This document shows, in pieces, positions 46,910 to 56,171 of a DNA stretch of 64,000 nucleotides (its first letter is position 1; the number at the start of each line of letters is the position of its first letter). Location of the stretch: positions 93,376 through 157,375 of the forward strand of contig NZ_FOCX01000010.1 of assembly GCF_900110215.1 (NCBI RefSeq). The letters are read 5' to 3'. The translations under genes were made by a program, and so were the position numbers. The notes beneath the pieces are model-generated. The model did no database searches. It worked only from the letters and a program-made list of their open reading frames with translations, and was not told the DNA's origin. This DNA comes from Halorientalis persicus (GTDB lineage Archaea; Halobacteriota; Halobacteria; Halobacteriales; Haloarculaceae).

Positions 46910-48259
46910 ATGATGAACGACCTTTCGCGCCGATCCATTATCTACTCCCTGGGCATGATGGGCGTTTCCTACGGATTCACAAACGGAGTCAGTGCATATT
47001 CACGGCAGTCTGGTAAAACCTGGCCGGAACTCGGCTATGATGCAGCGAATACATCGTCAGTCCCTAATCGAACGGTTCCCAGGGGGGCCGTTTCGGCAAC
47101 CTGGCAATTTGAAATGGAGAAGCCGATCGAGTCCGCTCCGGTGATTGCCGATGGGACGATGTACGTCGGGTGTTACGACAACAAACTCTATGCCATCTCA
47201 ACTGCCGATGGAACTGAGCAGTGGCACTTCGAGACTGGCAACGATATCACAACGACGCCAGCGGTCGCGGACGGCACTGTCTACGTGACAAGTACAGACC
47301 ACTCTCTCTATGCGCTCGACACGGAGAGCGGAGCGGAAGTTTGGTCACGGTCTCTGGGATTGCTCACACTCTCTTCGCCCACCGTCGTTGGTGACACTGT
47401 CTTCGTCGCAAGTGACGGTCGAACTGTCCATGCGCTCGCACGCTCGGACGGTTCTGTTCGCTGGTCTGAACAGTTTCAAGATGGAATCACTGAGATTGGT
47501 GGGCCGAATGAGTCCTCAGTAGCGGTCGCTGAAGGAACGGTTGTTGTGAGTGGTGGGACACGAACGATCACGGCCCTCGATTCGGCAGACGGGACCCCCC
47601 GTTGGGAGTACGAAACAGGCGACACAGTTGTCTCAGTCCCTGCAATCAACGGTGACCTGGTCTTTATCGGCAGCGATGATCAGAGAGTCTACGCACTCGC
47701 AACTGCTAGTGGGAATAAGCAATGGACCTTCGAAACGGATGGTCCCATCCGTTCCTCGCCAGCCGTCACTACTGATCGTGTATTCGTTAGTAGCGGCGAC
47801 AGTCATCTGTACGCACTGTCTATCGACGACGGAACTGAGCAGTGGAACGTTCGGCTGCACGATCAAGCCGGCGGCATCCCGTCCTCACCTGTTGTGACAA
47901 AGGAAACTGTGCTGGTTGGTGACGCATTTGGCCGACTTCATGCTGTGTCGACGGATGGGGTCAAACGCTGGCAGCATCAGGTGGGGGGCTGGGTCGACAG
48001 TTCACCAACGGTGGCCCATGAGACCATCTATGTTTCTGACTACACGGAGCAACGCGTTTCCGCCCTGGTTGCAGGCGCTGCTGTCTCCAATTCCGGAGAT
48101 AACCAATCTGCGAGGAACAGTAACAAATCGGGAACAGGAACAGGAAGATCTCCCACGGAAACGTCAGCTGGCTCTGGTTCGGGGTTTGGCGTGCTAGCAA
48201 CGTTAGCGGGTCTCGGCCTCGTCGGATGGAAGACCTTCGTCGACCGGGTTCGGTCTTAG
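46910..48259 (+). CDS. Secreted PQQ-like beta-propeller protein
   Basis: 449 aa (ATG 46910 or 46913). Twin-Arg start (S-R-R-S-I-I-Y-S-L-G), then eight or so quinoprotein-type blades with the repeat T-V-Y-V-x-S-x-D-x-x-L-Y-A-L-D-x-x-S-G-x-x-x-W, and a C-terminal Ser/Thr-rich stalk with G-F-G-V-L-A-T-L-A-G-L-G-L-V and a basic end, like a PGF-CTERM-type anchor. The W-x-x-x blades lack obvious PQQ ligands, so binding or adhesion is as likely as dehydrogenase activity. Codon use is clearly less GC-biased than that of its neighbours, which points to recent acquisition. Confidence 0.85.
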   Translation: MMNDLSRRSIIYSLGMMGVSYGFTNGVSAYSRQSGKTWPELGYDAANTSSVPNRTVPRGAVSATWQFEMEKPIESAPVIADGTMYVGCYDNKLYAISTADGTEQWHFETGNDITTTPAVADGTVYVTSTDHSLYALDTESGAEVWSRSLGLLTLSSPTVVGDTVFVASDGRTVHALARSDGSVRWSEQFQDGITEIGGPNESSVAVAEGTVVVSGGTRTITALDSADGTPRWEYETGDTVVSVPAINGDLVFIGSDDQRVYALATASGNKQWTFETDGPIRSSPAVTTDRVFVSSGDSHLYALSIDDGTEQWNVRLHDQAGGIPSSPVVTKETVLVGDAFGRLHAVSTDGVKRWQHQVGGWVDSSPTVAHETIYVSDYTEQRVSALVAGAAVSNSGDNQSARNSNKSGTGTGRSPTETSAGSGSGFGVLATLAGLGLVGWKTFVDRVRS

Positions 48260-48295
48260 GTTACGTGGATAGGAGTTCAGTATTGGGCCGACAAA

Positions 48296-49054
48296 TCAGA
48301 ACGCGCCGAGGCTGGTCTGGAGCTCCCGATCCGTACCGCCCGACGAGATGTCGTAGCCGACCAGATCGCGCATATCCACGGCGAAGGTCGTCCCGCCGTT
48401 GTCGAGAACGAGGATCCGGCCCTGGGTGCCCCGAACGGTCCCGGTCAGGAGCGTTTCGGCAACCGGTCGGTCGGCCAGTGTGAATCCGTAGTCGAAGTCG
48501 TAGGTCTCGTTTGGGTCGTGGTCGGCCAGCAGATCGCGCCAGGCCGACTCGTCCACGTCGCGGTGGAGGCCCTCGATCTTCGTCGGGACGCGTACCCGGT
48601 CGCCCACCTCGCGGGCGATGTCGGCCTCGACCTGCCGGGCGATCCGGCCGTCGGCGACCGTCCGGAGGTGGGCCGCCCTGTCAGCCCCCTGCTCGCGCAG
48701 GCGGGTGTCGAGTCGCCACGACCGGGTGACGCCGACCTTGAACGTCGATGGGGCGAACGCGGCGAGATAGACCGCGTGTTCTTCCCGGCAGGACGGGAGC
48801 GGGAGGTCACAGTTCCCGACACAGCGGGCACAGGCCCACCGGCTCGTGTGGTCGTCGCAGTACGGTGCCGTCGGGTTCGAACAGGCCTCGTGGGTGCCGT
48901 CGCTGATCGTCCCGGCACAGTGGCGGTCGTCGAGGGTGTAGGCGAGGTCGGTCCCCGGCGCGAGCGAGAGCCGGTCGAGTCCCTCGGCCGTGGACAGTTC
49001 CAGTGCGGCGTCGCGCTCGTCGCCGACACCCGTGTCGTACCCGACGATCTGCAC
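48296..49054 (-). CDS. DUF2797-like protein with zinc-binding cysteines
   Basis: 252 aa. Cysteine/His clusters H-C-A-G, A-C-S-N, Y-C-D-D-H, W-A-C-A-R-C-V-G-N-C, L-P-S-C-R-E-E-H at about 45-113 form a zinc-rich core, followed by the family motif V-Y-L-A-A-F-A-P-S-T-F-K-V-G-V-T-R and W-R-L-D-T-R-L-R-E-Q-G-A, which recall a GIY-YIG-like fold. DUF2797 proteins are widespread and uncharacterised; nucleic-acid binding is plausible. Confidence 0.82.
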   Translation of the reverse strand: MQIVGYDTGVGDERDAALELSTAEGLDRLSLAPGTDLAYTLDDRHCAGTISDGTHEACSNPTAPYCDDHTSRWACARCVGNCDLPLPSCREEHAVYLAAFAPSTFKVGVTRSWRLDTRLREQGADRAAHLRTVADGRIARQVEADIAREVGDRVRVPTKIEGLHRDVDESAWRDLLADHDPNETYDFDYGFTLADRPVAETLLTGTVRGTQGRILVLDNGGTTFAVDMRDLVGYDISSGGTDRELQTSLGAF

Positions 49055-49108
49055 GCACCCGCCTACGAACCGGGCGATAAAAGGACTGCCGTTGGGCGTT
49101 TTCAGGAA

Positions 49109-50038
49109 CTAATGCTCCCGGACGAGTTCCTCGGCGGCCTTCCGGACCGCGTCGTCGCTGGACCGGTCGGGCTTCCAGCCCAGCGCCGCCAGTTTCTCGA
49201 TGGACAGCCGCATCCGGGGTACGTCGCCCACCCAGCCGCGGTCGCCGCCGGTGAACTCGTAGTCGGGATCGAGGCCCATCGCGTCGCTCACGATGTCGGC
49301 GATGGTCGTGACCGACGTGGTGGTCCGGGTCCCGAGGTTGTAGACGTTCAGGTCGTCGTCGGCGTTCTCGACGACGTGACACATGGCATCGACGCAGGAT
49401 TTGACGTGCATATACGACTTCTCCTGGCGGCCGTCGCCGAGAATCTCCAGGCTGTCGGGGTTCGCCCGGAGTTTGTGGATGAAGTCGGGGATCACCGCGC
49501 CCTTCTGGAGGCGCGGGCCCACGATGTTGGCGAAGCGGTAGACCCACGCGGTCATCCCGTAGCTCTTGGCGTAGACGGAGATGAGCGACTCCTCGGAGAG
49601 CTTGCTCGCGCCGTAGGCCGAGATCGGCTCCATCGGTGCGAAGTCCTCGGGCGTGGGCCGAGGCGCTTCCCCGTACACGGTCGAGGAGGAGGTGAAGGCG
49701 ATGTTGTCGACGCCGACTTCGCGCATCCGTTCGAGTACGGTGAGCGTCAGGTCGCCGTTGAGTTCGTACTGGGCGCGCGGGTCGTCGGTGTCCACGGTCC
49801 GGTCGGCCGCGAAGTGGAACACGCCGTCCAGGTCCTCGGTGATGACCTCTTTGGCTACCGCGGGGTCGGTGAGGTCCCCCTCGACGAACTCGACGCCGTC
49901 GGGCACCCACGAGGGATCGCCGTTCGAGCAGTCGTCGACCGCCCGTACGTCGTTGTCCTCGACGAGCCGTTCACAGAGATGTGAGCCGACGAAGCCCGCG
50001 CCGCCGGTCACCAGGAGGGATTTTCCTGTCAGGTCCAT
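49109..50038 (-). CDS. NAD-dependent sugar epimerase/dehydratase (GalE-like)
   Basis: 309 aa from ATG 50038. Extended SDR family: T-G-G-A-G-F-V-G-S-H-L (11-21), F-H-F-A-A-D, catalytic S-S-S-T-V-Y-G and Y-G-A-S-K. Similar to UDP-glucose 4-epimerases that supply sugars for cell-surface glycans. The exact sugar is not predictable. The 256-bp gap before the next gene (50039-50294) shows no coding signal. Confidence 0.9.
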   Translation of the reverse strand: MDLTGKSLLVTGGAGFVGSHLCERLVEDNDVRAVDDCSNGDPSWVPDGVEFVEGDLTDPAVAKEVITEDLDGVFHFAADRTVDTDDPRAQYELNGDLTLTVLERMREVGVDNIAFTSSSTVYGEAPRPTPEDFAPMEPISAYGASKLSEESLISVYAKSYGMTAWVYRFANIVGPRLQKGAVIPDFIHKLRANPDSLEILGDGRQEKSYMHVKSCVDAMCHVVENADDDLNVYNLGTRTTTSVTTIADIVSDAMGLDPDYEFTGGDRGWVGDVPRMRLSIEKLAALGWKPDRSSDDAVRKAAEELVREH

Positions 50039-50294
50039 ACCACCCCTGCGAAAGGACCCGTCAAGATACTTGTGAATGGTGCCAGCGCTGCCACGCGTTT
50101 TCCGTCGGCCAGGCGGGGGCGACCGCAATCGTTGCCATTCGGTCACTACCCGTCGCCAGCCCGCAAGTAGCCTTATTCCATCCCCACGTGCAGCCGGTAC
50201 ACGTCGCAGGTGTGCAGATGATTGCAGGAACGCGAACGAACGGACTCGACGCCCAGTGTCGACGAACGACCGGCAAACCGGCCACGGAGCGGCG

Positions 50295-50960
50295 ATGATC
50301 GGACCGTGCGAGTGGCTGACGGCCCGGACGAACGAGCGAACGCTCGCGCGATTGACTCTTCTGTTCGCGGCCGGTGTCGTGGTGCTCGGTGCGGGCGTCG
50401 CCTGGTACGTCGGGAGCGTCGGCCTCTCGATGGGTGCGATGGCCTACGACAGCGACGACCGGACGGTCGTGATCGAGGAGCGCGAGCGGGCTGCCTTCGC
50501 CGCCCACTACGACGCGGACGACGAGGTGGGCTGGTGTCTCTATGGGACGACCAACGAGACACACGTCCGCATCGACGAAGTGGTCCCCGCGGCCCCGGTG
50601 AGTCAGGGGTCGGAACGCGTCACGTTCACCTGCGTTCCGGAGACGGCGGGCCAACTGCTCGCCGGCGAGAACGCCGACTTCCTGGGCACGGTCCACAGCC
50701 ACCGCGGCCACGACGGGAGCGAACTCAGCAAGATCGACATCGCACTGTTCGGTCGGCTTAGTCCCTTCGTCGAAGTGATGGGCGTCTACACCGAAACCGA
50801 CGGCCCCGCGTTCTTCACGACCGGCAGTATGACCGACCCGCTCGATACGCGGGTGATCGGCAACGCGACCGAGACACGGCGAGAGCGCGGACGGCGAAAC
50901 GAATCGACCCGAACCGTCAGCGGATCGGCTGGCCCTGCCGTTCGAGATAGACCGCGGTGA
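50295..50960 (+). CDS. Membrane-anchored JAMM/MPN-like protein
   Basis: 221 aa from ATG 50295. One transmembrane helix (about 18-40) then an outward domain with a metal-type motif H134-S-H136-x8-S145-x2-D148. Classic JAMM peptidases have x7 between the second His and Ser, so the motif is one residue longer. The nearby C-L-Y-G and T-V-H-S-H context resembles JAB1/MPN strands. A zinc peptidase or isopeptidase acting at the cell surface is possible; inactive binding is equally possible. Its 3' end overlaps the convergent membrane protein gene by 44 bp. Confidence 0.65.
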   Translation: MIGPCEWLTARTNERTLARLTLLFAAGVVVLGAGVAWYVGSVGLSMGAMAYDSDDRTVVIEERERAAFAAHYDADDEVGWCLYGTTNETHVRIDEVVPAAPVSQGSERVTFTCVPETAGQLLAGENADFLGTVHSHRGHDGSELSKIDIALFGRLSPFVEVMGVYTETDGPAFFTTGSMTDPLDTRVIGNATETRRERGRRNESTRTVSGSAGPAVRDRPR

Positions 50961-52305
50961 GGTAGCCGCCGGCCGCACCCAGCGCCGCGGGGAACAGGAC
51001 GCCGCCGAGCAGGACGATCGACGCGAGGTCGTTCGCCGTCGGCAACACGGCGGCGAACAGCCGCGAGCTGAACGGCATCGTCACGACGATGGTACTCAGC
51101 GGCAACAGAATCGTGAGGAAGATCACGCCGGTCGCGTACCCGAGGACGATCCGTGCCCCGAACTTCGCGGCCTCCAGCTTGGTGGTGATACTGTCGCGGT
51201 CGAGGTACGCACGCAGGAAGCCGGCCAGCACCGTGACCAGCGCGACGGCGATCAGGATCACGGTCCCCTGCGTCCCGAAGCCGGGCTCGAACTGGATCGT
51301 CGAGAGAAAGCCCGCGATGCTGGCGACGAGTTTCTGTGGCACCGTCAACGCGAGTTCCTCGGCCATGGTACCCGCACCGGCAGCCGCGGCCTGCTGCTGG
51401 ATTTCCTGCAGTTGGGCCTGTGCCTGATCCGGTACCGGATCGAACAACAGGAAGGTGACGACCAGGCCGCCGGCCACGCCGGCCCACCCCGAGAGCCGGC
51501 TGGTGAAGCCGGTGTCGTCGTCGAACGCGTAGACCGACAGGCCACCGATCGCGCCGATGACCGCGGGCACGACCAGCCCGACGACCAGCAGACGGCCGAC
51601 GAGTTCTTCGACGCCGAAGACGACCCCGATCAGCAGTACGACGGGGAAGGTGCCCGCGACGACCGCCATCCCGGTCGTCGCGTGATCGACCAGTTCACCG
51701 TCGAGCGCGTAGTTTCGTGAGAGGTACCGCCCACCGATGTAGAGGACGAACGGGCCGAGGAAGTACAACAGCAACAGCGCCGCGTCCGGGTTGGTCTGGA
51801 GGAGGTCGATGGTGTTCCCGAGTTCCTTCTCGACCGACGGGTAGTCCGACGGATCGACGTCCGACAGCGAGTCGAAACTCGCGCCACGGAGGAAGGTCGT
51901 GACGATGGCGTCGGCCGAGCCAAAGCCCGCGACGACGAAGTACAGCGACGCCGCGGCCGCCAGCGGCTCGAAATCGAGGAAGATCAGCGCCGCACCGGCG
52001 AGCAACCCGAACGGCAAGAGCACGGACGCCGTCCCGAAGACGGCACCCGCTGTCAGCGGGAGGTCGGCCAGCGAGTCCTGAATCTGGTCGGCCAGTCCCT
52101 GCTGTTGCCCGACCGCGTTCCCGCCGGGACCGCCCATCTGCCCCTGGGCCGGTTTTTGTCCCTGCGTGGACTGTTGCCGATTCGAGTCCACGGGGTCACC
52201 CCCGTCCATCGCCGCCACGTTCCCACTGGCCTCGATGGCCGCCCCACACGACGGACACGACGACGCGTCCGCCGCGACATCACGTCCGCAATCCTGACAT
52301 TCCAT
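50917..52305 (-). CDS. Zinc-ribbon polytopic membrane protein
   Basis: 462 aa from ATG 52305. N-terminal zinc ribbon C-Q-D-C-G then C-P-S-C-G (3-20), Gln/Gly-rich disordered linker (about 35-70), then nine or ten membrane helices. A large loop near 175-200 and a Gln/Ala-rich coiled segment (Q-A-Q-A-Q-L-Q-E-I-Q-Q-Q) are notable. Typical haloarchaeal ribbon-plus-membrane architecture, unknown function. Confidence 0.82.
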   Translation of the reverse strand: MECQDCGRDVAADASSCPSCGAAIEASGNVAAMDGGDPVDSNRQQSTQGQKPAQGQMGGPGGNAVGQQQGLADQIQDSLADLPLTAGAVFGTASVLLPFGLLAGAALIFLDFEPLAAAASLYFVVAGFGSADAIVTTFLRGASFDSLSDVDPSDYPSVEKELGNTIDLLQTNPDAALLLLYFLGPFVLYIGGRYLSRNYALDGELVDHATTGMAVVAGTFPVVLLIGVVFGVEELVGRLLVVGLVVPAVIGAIGGLSVYAFDDDTGFTSRLSGWAGVAGGLVVTFLLFDPVPDQAQAQLQEIQQQAAAAGAGTMAEELALTVPQKLVASIAGFLSTIQFEPGFGTQGTVILIAVALVTVLAGFLRAYLDRDSITTKLEAAKFGARIVLGYATGVIFLTILLPLSTIVVTMPFSSRLFAAVLPTANDLASIVLLGGVLFPAALGAAGGYLTAVYLERQGQPIR

Positions 52306-52397
52306 GGATTCAATGAGTATTGAAATCTGATAATAAGGTGGCGGAATCAGCCTGAGGTGGGAATCGTCCACACAGCACAGGAGGAGCGACGAGCGAC

Positions 52398-52715
52398 TCA
52401 GAGGTCGTCGCGAAGTGTTGCCCCGTAGGTCACGTACAGCACGGCCGCGGGACCCGTCACGACGAGGCCTCCGAGATGCCACAGAATCTGGCTGAACGGG
52501 TTAGGTGGAGCGAGCACCGTCGCCGCGATGAACGATCCGAGCGTGGCGAGGGCACAGGTCGTCACGAGTCGCTCGCGCCGGGTCTCGGGCGCACGTTTGG
52601 CGAACAGCACGTCGGCGCTTGTCAGGTAGGTCGCGACGATCATCACCGCCCAGAAGACGACCATCGCCGCCAGAATGCCGATTTCCGGGATCGAAGATAC
52701 GGAGAGCGGGCGCAT
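52398..52715 (-). CDS. Three-helix membrane protein
   Basis: 105 aa with hydrophobic segments at about 10-32, 52-70 and 77-96, and a basic loop after helix 1 (F-A-K-R-A-P-E-T-R-R-E-R). No motif recognised. It is 92 bases upstream of the zinc-ribbon membrane gene on the same strand; possibly a partner. Confidence 0.72.
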   Translation of the reverse strand: MRPLSVSSIPEIGILAAMVVFWAVMIVATYLTSADVLFAKRAPETRRERLVTTCALATLGSFIAATVLAPPNPFSQILWHLGGLVVTGPAAVLYVTYGATLRDDL

Positions 52716-52849
52716 GGAGGTTCCTTTCCCGGTGGCTGTGTAACTCTTTGCATCGTCGGAGCGAGCACGGCCGGCGGTACGCTGGTGGGAGCGAACGCGG
52801 CGGTCGACGGATCGAAACCCCCTAACCGGGGTAGCTGTTTCTGTGGCGT

Positions 52850-53398
52850 ATGCAGGGAGATCCCGAGGTCGCGGTGCTCAGACTCGGCCACCGGCCGGGC
52901 CGGGACGAGCGGATCACGACCCACGTCGGGCTGACCGCGCGGGCGCTGGGGGCCGACCGCGTGATCCTCGCCGGCGACGGCGCGAGCCGGGCCGACACCG
53001 TCGAAGACATCACCGACCGCTTCGGCGGCCCCTTCGCCGTCGACACCGTCGACTCCTGGCGGCCCACCCTCCGGGACTGGGACGGGGCGGTCGTCCACCT
53101 CACGATGTACGGCGAGGAGGTCCAGACCGTCGAAAGCGAGATCCGAGAGGCCCACCGCGAGCGGCGGGACCCGCTGCTCGTCGTCGTCGGCGCGGAGAAG
53201 GTCCCCTTCGACGTGTACGAGACCGCCGACTGGAACGTCGGCGTCACCAACCAGCCCCACTCCGAGATCGCCTCCCTCGCCGTGTTTCTGGACCGCCTGT
53301 TCGAGGGCCGGGAACTCGATCGGGAGTTCGAAGACGCCGAGAAAGTGGTCGTCCCGCAGGCGGTCGGGAAACGAGTCGTGGACGCCGGTGACGAGTGA
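52850..53398 (+). CDS. trm56: Trm56: tRNA (cytidine-56 2'-O)-methyltransferase
   Basis: 182 aa. Archaeal SPOUT methyltransferase: V-L-R-L-G-H-R-P-G-R-D-E-R-I-T-T-H-V-G-L-T-A-R-A at the start, V-V-H-L-T-M-Y-G in the middle, and the knot segment V-G-A-E-K-V-P, V-G-V-T-N-Q-P-H-S-E-I-A-S-L. It methylates the ribose of C56 in the T-loop with SAM. It lies next to tfe, a common archaeal neighbour. Confidence 0.93.
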   Translation: MQGDPEVAVLRLGHRPGRDERITTHVGLTARALGADRVILAGDGASRADTVEDITDRFGGPFAVDTVDSWRPTLRDWDGAVVHLTMYGEEVQTVESEIREAHRERRDPLLVVVGAEKVPFDVYETADWNVGVTNQPHSEIASLAVFLDRLFEGRELDREFEDAEKVVVPQAVGKRVVDAGDE

Positions 53399-53452
53399 GC
53401 GACGATCGCGGGCGCACCCGAGGGGAGGCCACGTCGGAATCCGGTTCGGTGC

Positions 53453-53459
53453 TTTTAAA
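53453..53459 (+). promoter_or_regulatory. TATA box of tfe
   Basis: TTTTAAA, 27 bp before the ATG at 53486, as expected for a leaderless or very short-leader haloarchaeal transcript. Confidence 0.6.
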
Positions 53460-53485
53460 CGAACTAGGCACCGATAGGTACACCA

Positions 53486-54016
53486 ATGGCTTTTGAGGAA
53501 CTCCTGGAGGACCCGGTCATACAGAAGTACCTCCACGAACTGGTGGGCCCGAAGGGGATGCCCGTCGCGGCCGCGCCGCCGGACGGCGAGGTGACGGACG
53601 AAGAGCTCGCGGAAGAGTTGGGGCTGGAGCTCAACGACGTTCGCCGCGCCCTCTTCATTCTCTACGAGAACGACCTGGCGAGCTATCGACGGCTCCGCGA
53701 CGAGGACTCGGGGTGGCTTACCTACCTCTGGACCTTCGAGTACGACAAGATCCCCGAGCAACTCGAAGAGGAGATGTACCGCCTGCTGGACGCGCTGGAA
53801 GACCGCGAGCAGTACGAACACGACAACGAGTTCTACCTCTGTGAGGTCTGTGGCATCCGCTTCGAGTTCGACGAGGCGATGGACTTCGGGTTCGAGTGTC
53901 CCGAGTGTGGCTCGCCGGTCGACGCCATGGAGAACACGGCGCTGGTCCAGGCCATGGAGGAACGCATCGACGCCCTGCGCGACGAACTGAACGTCGAGCA
54001 AGAGACTGAAGCCTGA
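53486..54016 (+). CDS. tfe: TFE: transcription initiation factor E subunit alpha
   Basis: 176 aa. N-terminal winged helix (residues 1-85, E-E-L-A-E-E-L-G-L-E-L-N-D-V-R-R-A-L), coiled linker, and a C-terminal zinc ribbon C-E-V-C ... C-P-E-C (about 113-134). TFE helps TBP/TFB open promoters for RNA polymerase. The stop overlaps the ATG of the DUF2110 gene by one base. Confidence 0.94.
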   Translation: MAFEELLEDPVIQKYLHELVGPKGMPVAAAPPDGEVTDEELAEELGLELNDVRRALFILYENDLASYRRLRDEDSGWLTYLWTFEYDKIPEQLEEEMYRLLDALEDREQYEHDNEFYLCEVCGIRFEFDEAMDFGFECPECGSPVDAMENTALVQAMEERIDALRDELNVEQETEA

Positions 54017-54681
54017 TGGTCGTCCTCGCAACGAAGTGTTACGTCGATGGCGACGCACGCGAGCGCGCCCTGGACGGGCTGGGCTCTTTGATCCAGAACG
54101 CCGTCGGCGATCTGGACGTGACCTACGAGGTCGGCCTCCGTGACGACGACTTCCCCTCGGTAACCGTCGAGGGCGAGGACGCCGTGGCCGCGCGTAACCT
54201 GCTCCGCGAGGAGTGGGGCGCGATCACGACCGACTTCGAGGCCGGCGAGACCTACGTCGGGACCCTCGAAAGCTGGGACGAGGACGGGTTCGTCCTCGAC
54301 GCCGGGCAGGCGGTCCGGATTCCGGCCGACGAGATCGGCCTCGGACAGGGCTCGCCCGAGCAGATCCGCAAACGGTTCGGACTGGTCCAGCATCTCCCGC
54401 TGGAGTTCGTCTGGGACGACTCGCCCCGGCTGTCGGACGACCAGCGCGACGACCTGTACGACTGGACCCGCGGAACCGGGCGAGTCAACGTCAACAGCGC
54501 GACCCGGGCAGAGGTGCGGGCCACAGTCAACCGCGCGGGTCACGCCCAAGATATCGTGACCGTCGAGCGGCAGGGCCTGCTCGAACAGTCGGTGATCTGC
54601 AAAGAAGGGACCGACCCGCCGGGACTGCTCGCCAGCATCGGCAAACACCTGCCCTCGGAGATTCTCGCCGTCGTCCCATGA
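54016..54681 (+). CDS. DUF2110-like protein downstream of tfe
   Basis: 221 aa. Segments V-L-A-T-K-C-Y-V, F-V-L-D-A-G-Q-A-V-R-I-P, L-G-L-G-Q/S-P-E-Q-I and N-V-N-S-A-T-R-A-E-V-R resemble the archaeal DUF2110 family, which is generally found beside tfe. The middle part looks like an S1/OB-type beta domain and the C-terminal part a short helix-hairpin. Nucleic-acid or polymerase-related function is inferred from the conserved pairing. Confidence 0.8.
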   Translation: MVVLATKCYVDGDARERALDGLGSLIQNAVGDLDVTYEVGLRDDDFPSVTVEGEDAVAARNLLREEWGAITTDFEAGETYVGTLESWDEDGFVLDAGQAVRIPADEIGLGQGSPEQIRKRFGLVQHLPLEFVWDDSPRLSDDQRDDLYDWTRGTGRVNVNSATRAEVRATVNRAGHAQDIVTVERQGLLEQSVICKEGTDPPGLLASIGKHLPSEILAVVP

Positions 54682-55448
54682 ATCGCCGCCTCGTCCTCGG
54701 CGTCGTCGCGCTCGCCGCCCTCGTCACCCTCGCGGGCTGCTCGTCGATACTGGGGCCGGGGGAACCCGACGCGGAAGCGCTCGGCAAGGACGTGACCTAC
54801 GACTGGGAGACCGAGGCCAACGCGACGTTCGACATCAACGACACGCGGTACGAGGCCGTCTATCGGGTCGAGAACCGGTCCTATCTCGAACTCTACGACC
54901 GGGACGCGCTGGGGACCGAGAGCCCCCTCGAGATCGAGGGCCTGAAGTTCCAGTTCGAGAACGGCACCGTCCGAAATCTCACCGCGGACGACGTGGAGCT
55001 GAGTCGCAAGCGCATGAACGTCTCGTTCCCCGGCGAGAACGTCTCCGGAAAAGTGGCGTTCTCCGCGCCCCGGAACGGGAAGAGCTTCGCACTCCCGACC
55101 TTCCTCTCGGGGAGTTACGAGGTGACGCTCCCGGAGAGCGCTCGTGTCAGCGTCCCGATCCTCGCGCAGGTCAGCCCCGGTGGGTACGACTCGACACTCC
55201 GGAACGACCGCGTGACGCTCACCTGGGACGACGTGGAGCAGCGGTCGCTCTCGATCCGGTGGTACCTGGAGCGTGACCTGTGGATCTTCGGCGGACTGGT
55301 GATACTGGCGCTGTTGATCGGCACTGGCGGCACGCTGTATTACCTCCGGCAGATCCGCCAGCTGGAGAACAGACGTGAGGAAGTCGGACTGGACGTGGAC
55401 ACGGGCGACGACCTCGACGACGACGGCCCGCCACCGGGAATGCGGTAG
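54678..55448 (+). CDS. DUF5803-like lipoprotein
   Basis: 256 aa from ATG 54678 (ATGA overlap with the upstream stop). Signal with lipobox L-A-G-C (about 16-19), an extracellular beta-rich domain, one transmembrane helix near 200-222 and an acidic cytoplasmic tail ending in P-P-P-G-M-R. Having both a lipobox and a later membrane helix is unusual but matches, as I recall, haloarchaeal DUF5803 proteins. Function unknown. Confidence 0.8.
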   Translation: MNRRLVLGVVALAALVTLAGCSSILGPGEPDAEALGKDVTYDWETEANATFDINDTRYEAVYRVENRSYLELYDRDALGTESPLEIEGLKFQFENGTVRNLTADDVELSRKRMNVSFPGENVSGKVAFSAPRNGKSFALPTFLSGSYEVTLPESARVSVPILAQVSPGGYDSTLRNDRVTLTWDDVEQRSLSIRWYLERDLWIFGGLVILALLIGTGGTLYYLRQIRQLENRREEVGLDVDTGDDLDDDGPPPGMR

Positions 55449-55504
55449 GTCGGCACTCGAAGCGGCCCAAAGCTTGAACCGGGCGGCCGACCTCCCCACT
55501 GTGG

Positions 55505-56140
55505 ATGCCGCTGTTAATCGACGTGCGGAAGCTCCGTATCATCAACGTCCTGATGGAGAGCGGCGCGGGCAACGTCGCCGACTCGCTGTCGTCGCTCGCG
55601 GGGCTCGACGCATCGGTCGCGGTCAAGAGCCTCTCGATGGTCGAACCGGGCGACATCCCCGACGATCTGGGCGACGAGCGACTGTTCTGTGCTTCGGTGA
55701 AGCTGACCGAACCGCCCTACGGCTACTTCGTCATGACCTTCGGGATGGGGACGGCGGTCAACGTCGCCGAACACATGACCGGCCGGGCGGTCGACGGCGA
55801 GTTGAACCAGTTCCACGAGAGCGCCCTCCAGGAGATGTGCAACATCTTCACCTCCGGATTCATCGACGGCCTGGCCAACACCCTCGGGCGCTCCATCGAG
55901 ATGGGGACGCCGGATCTCGAGCACGGGACCGGCCGCGAACTGATGACGGCGAATCTCTCACACATCACCGACGACTCGCTAGCCATCGTCCTGGACTCGC
56001 AGGTCGACGTGACCGAACCGCGCCGGGAGTTCCAGATTCGAATCTTCCTCGTCCCCGACCCCGGTGCCTTCGTCAACGTCCTCGATCATCTGGAAGTCGA
56101 GGACATCCGGACCGAAGAGCCGGACGTAGCGGGACTGTAG
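55505..56140 (+). CDS. cheC: CheC-type chemotaxis protein
   Basis: 211 aa. CheC/FliY phosphatase-type repeats: G-A-G-N-V-A-D-S-L-S-S-L near the N-terminus lacks the full E-x-x-N but the second repeat has A-L-Q-E-M-C-N-I-F, giving the E-x3-N active pair. CheC removes phosphate from CheY in archaellum-driven taxis. No other che genes are in the window; haloarchaea often carry scattered cheC copies. Confidence 0.88.
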   Translation: MPLLIDVRKLRIINVLMESGAGNVADSLSSLAGLDASVAVKSLSMVEPGDIPDDLGDERLFCASVKLTEPPYGYFVMTFGMGTAVNVAEHMTGRAVDGELNQFHESALQEMCNIFTSGFIDGLANTLGRSIEMGTPDLEHGTGRELMTANLSHITDDSLAIVLDSQVDVTEPRREFQIRIFLVPDPGAFVNVLDHLEVEDIRTEEPDVAGL

Positions 56141-56171
56141 GACTTTTATTCGCGGGTCGCCAACTCGGGGT

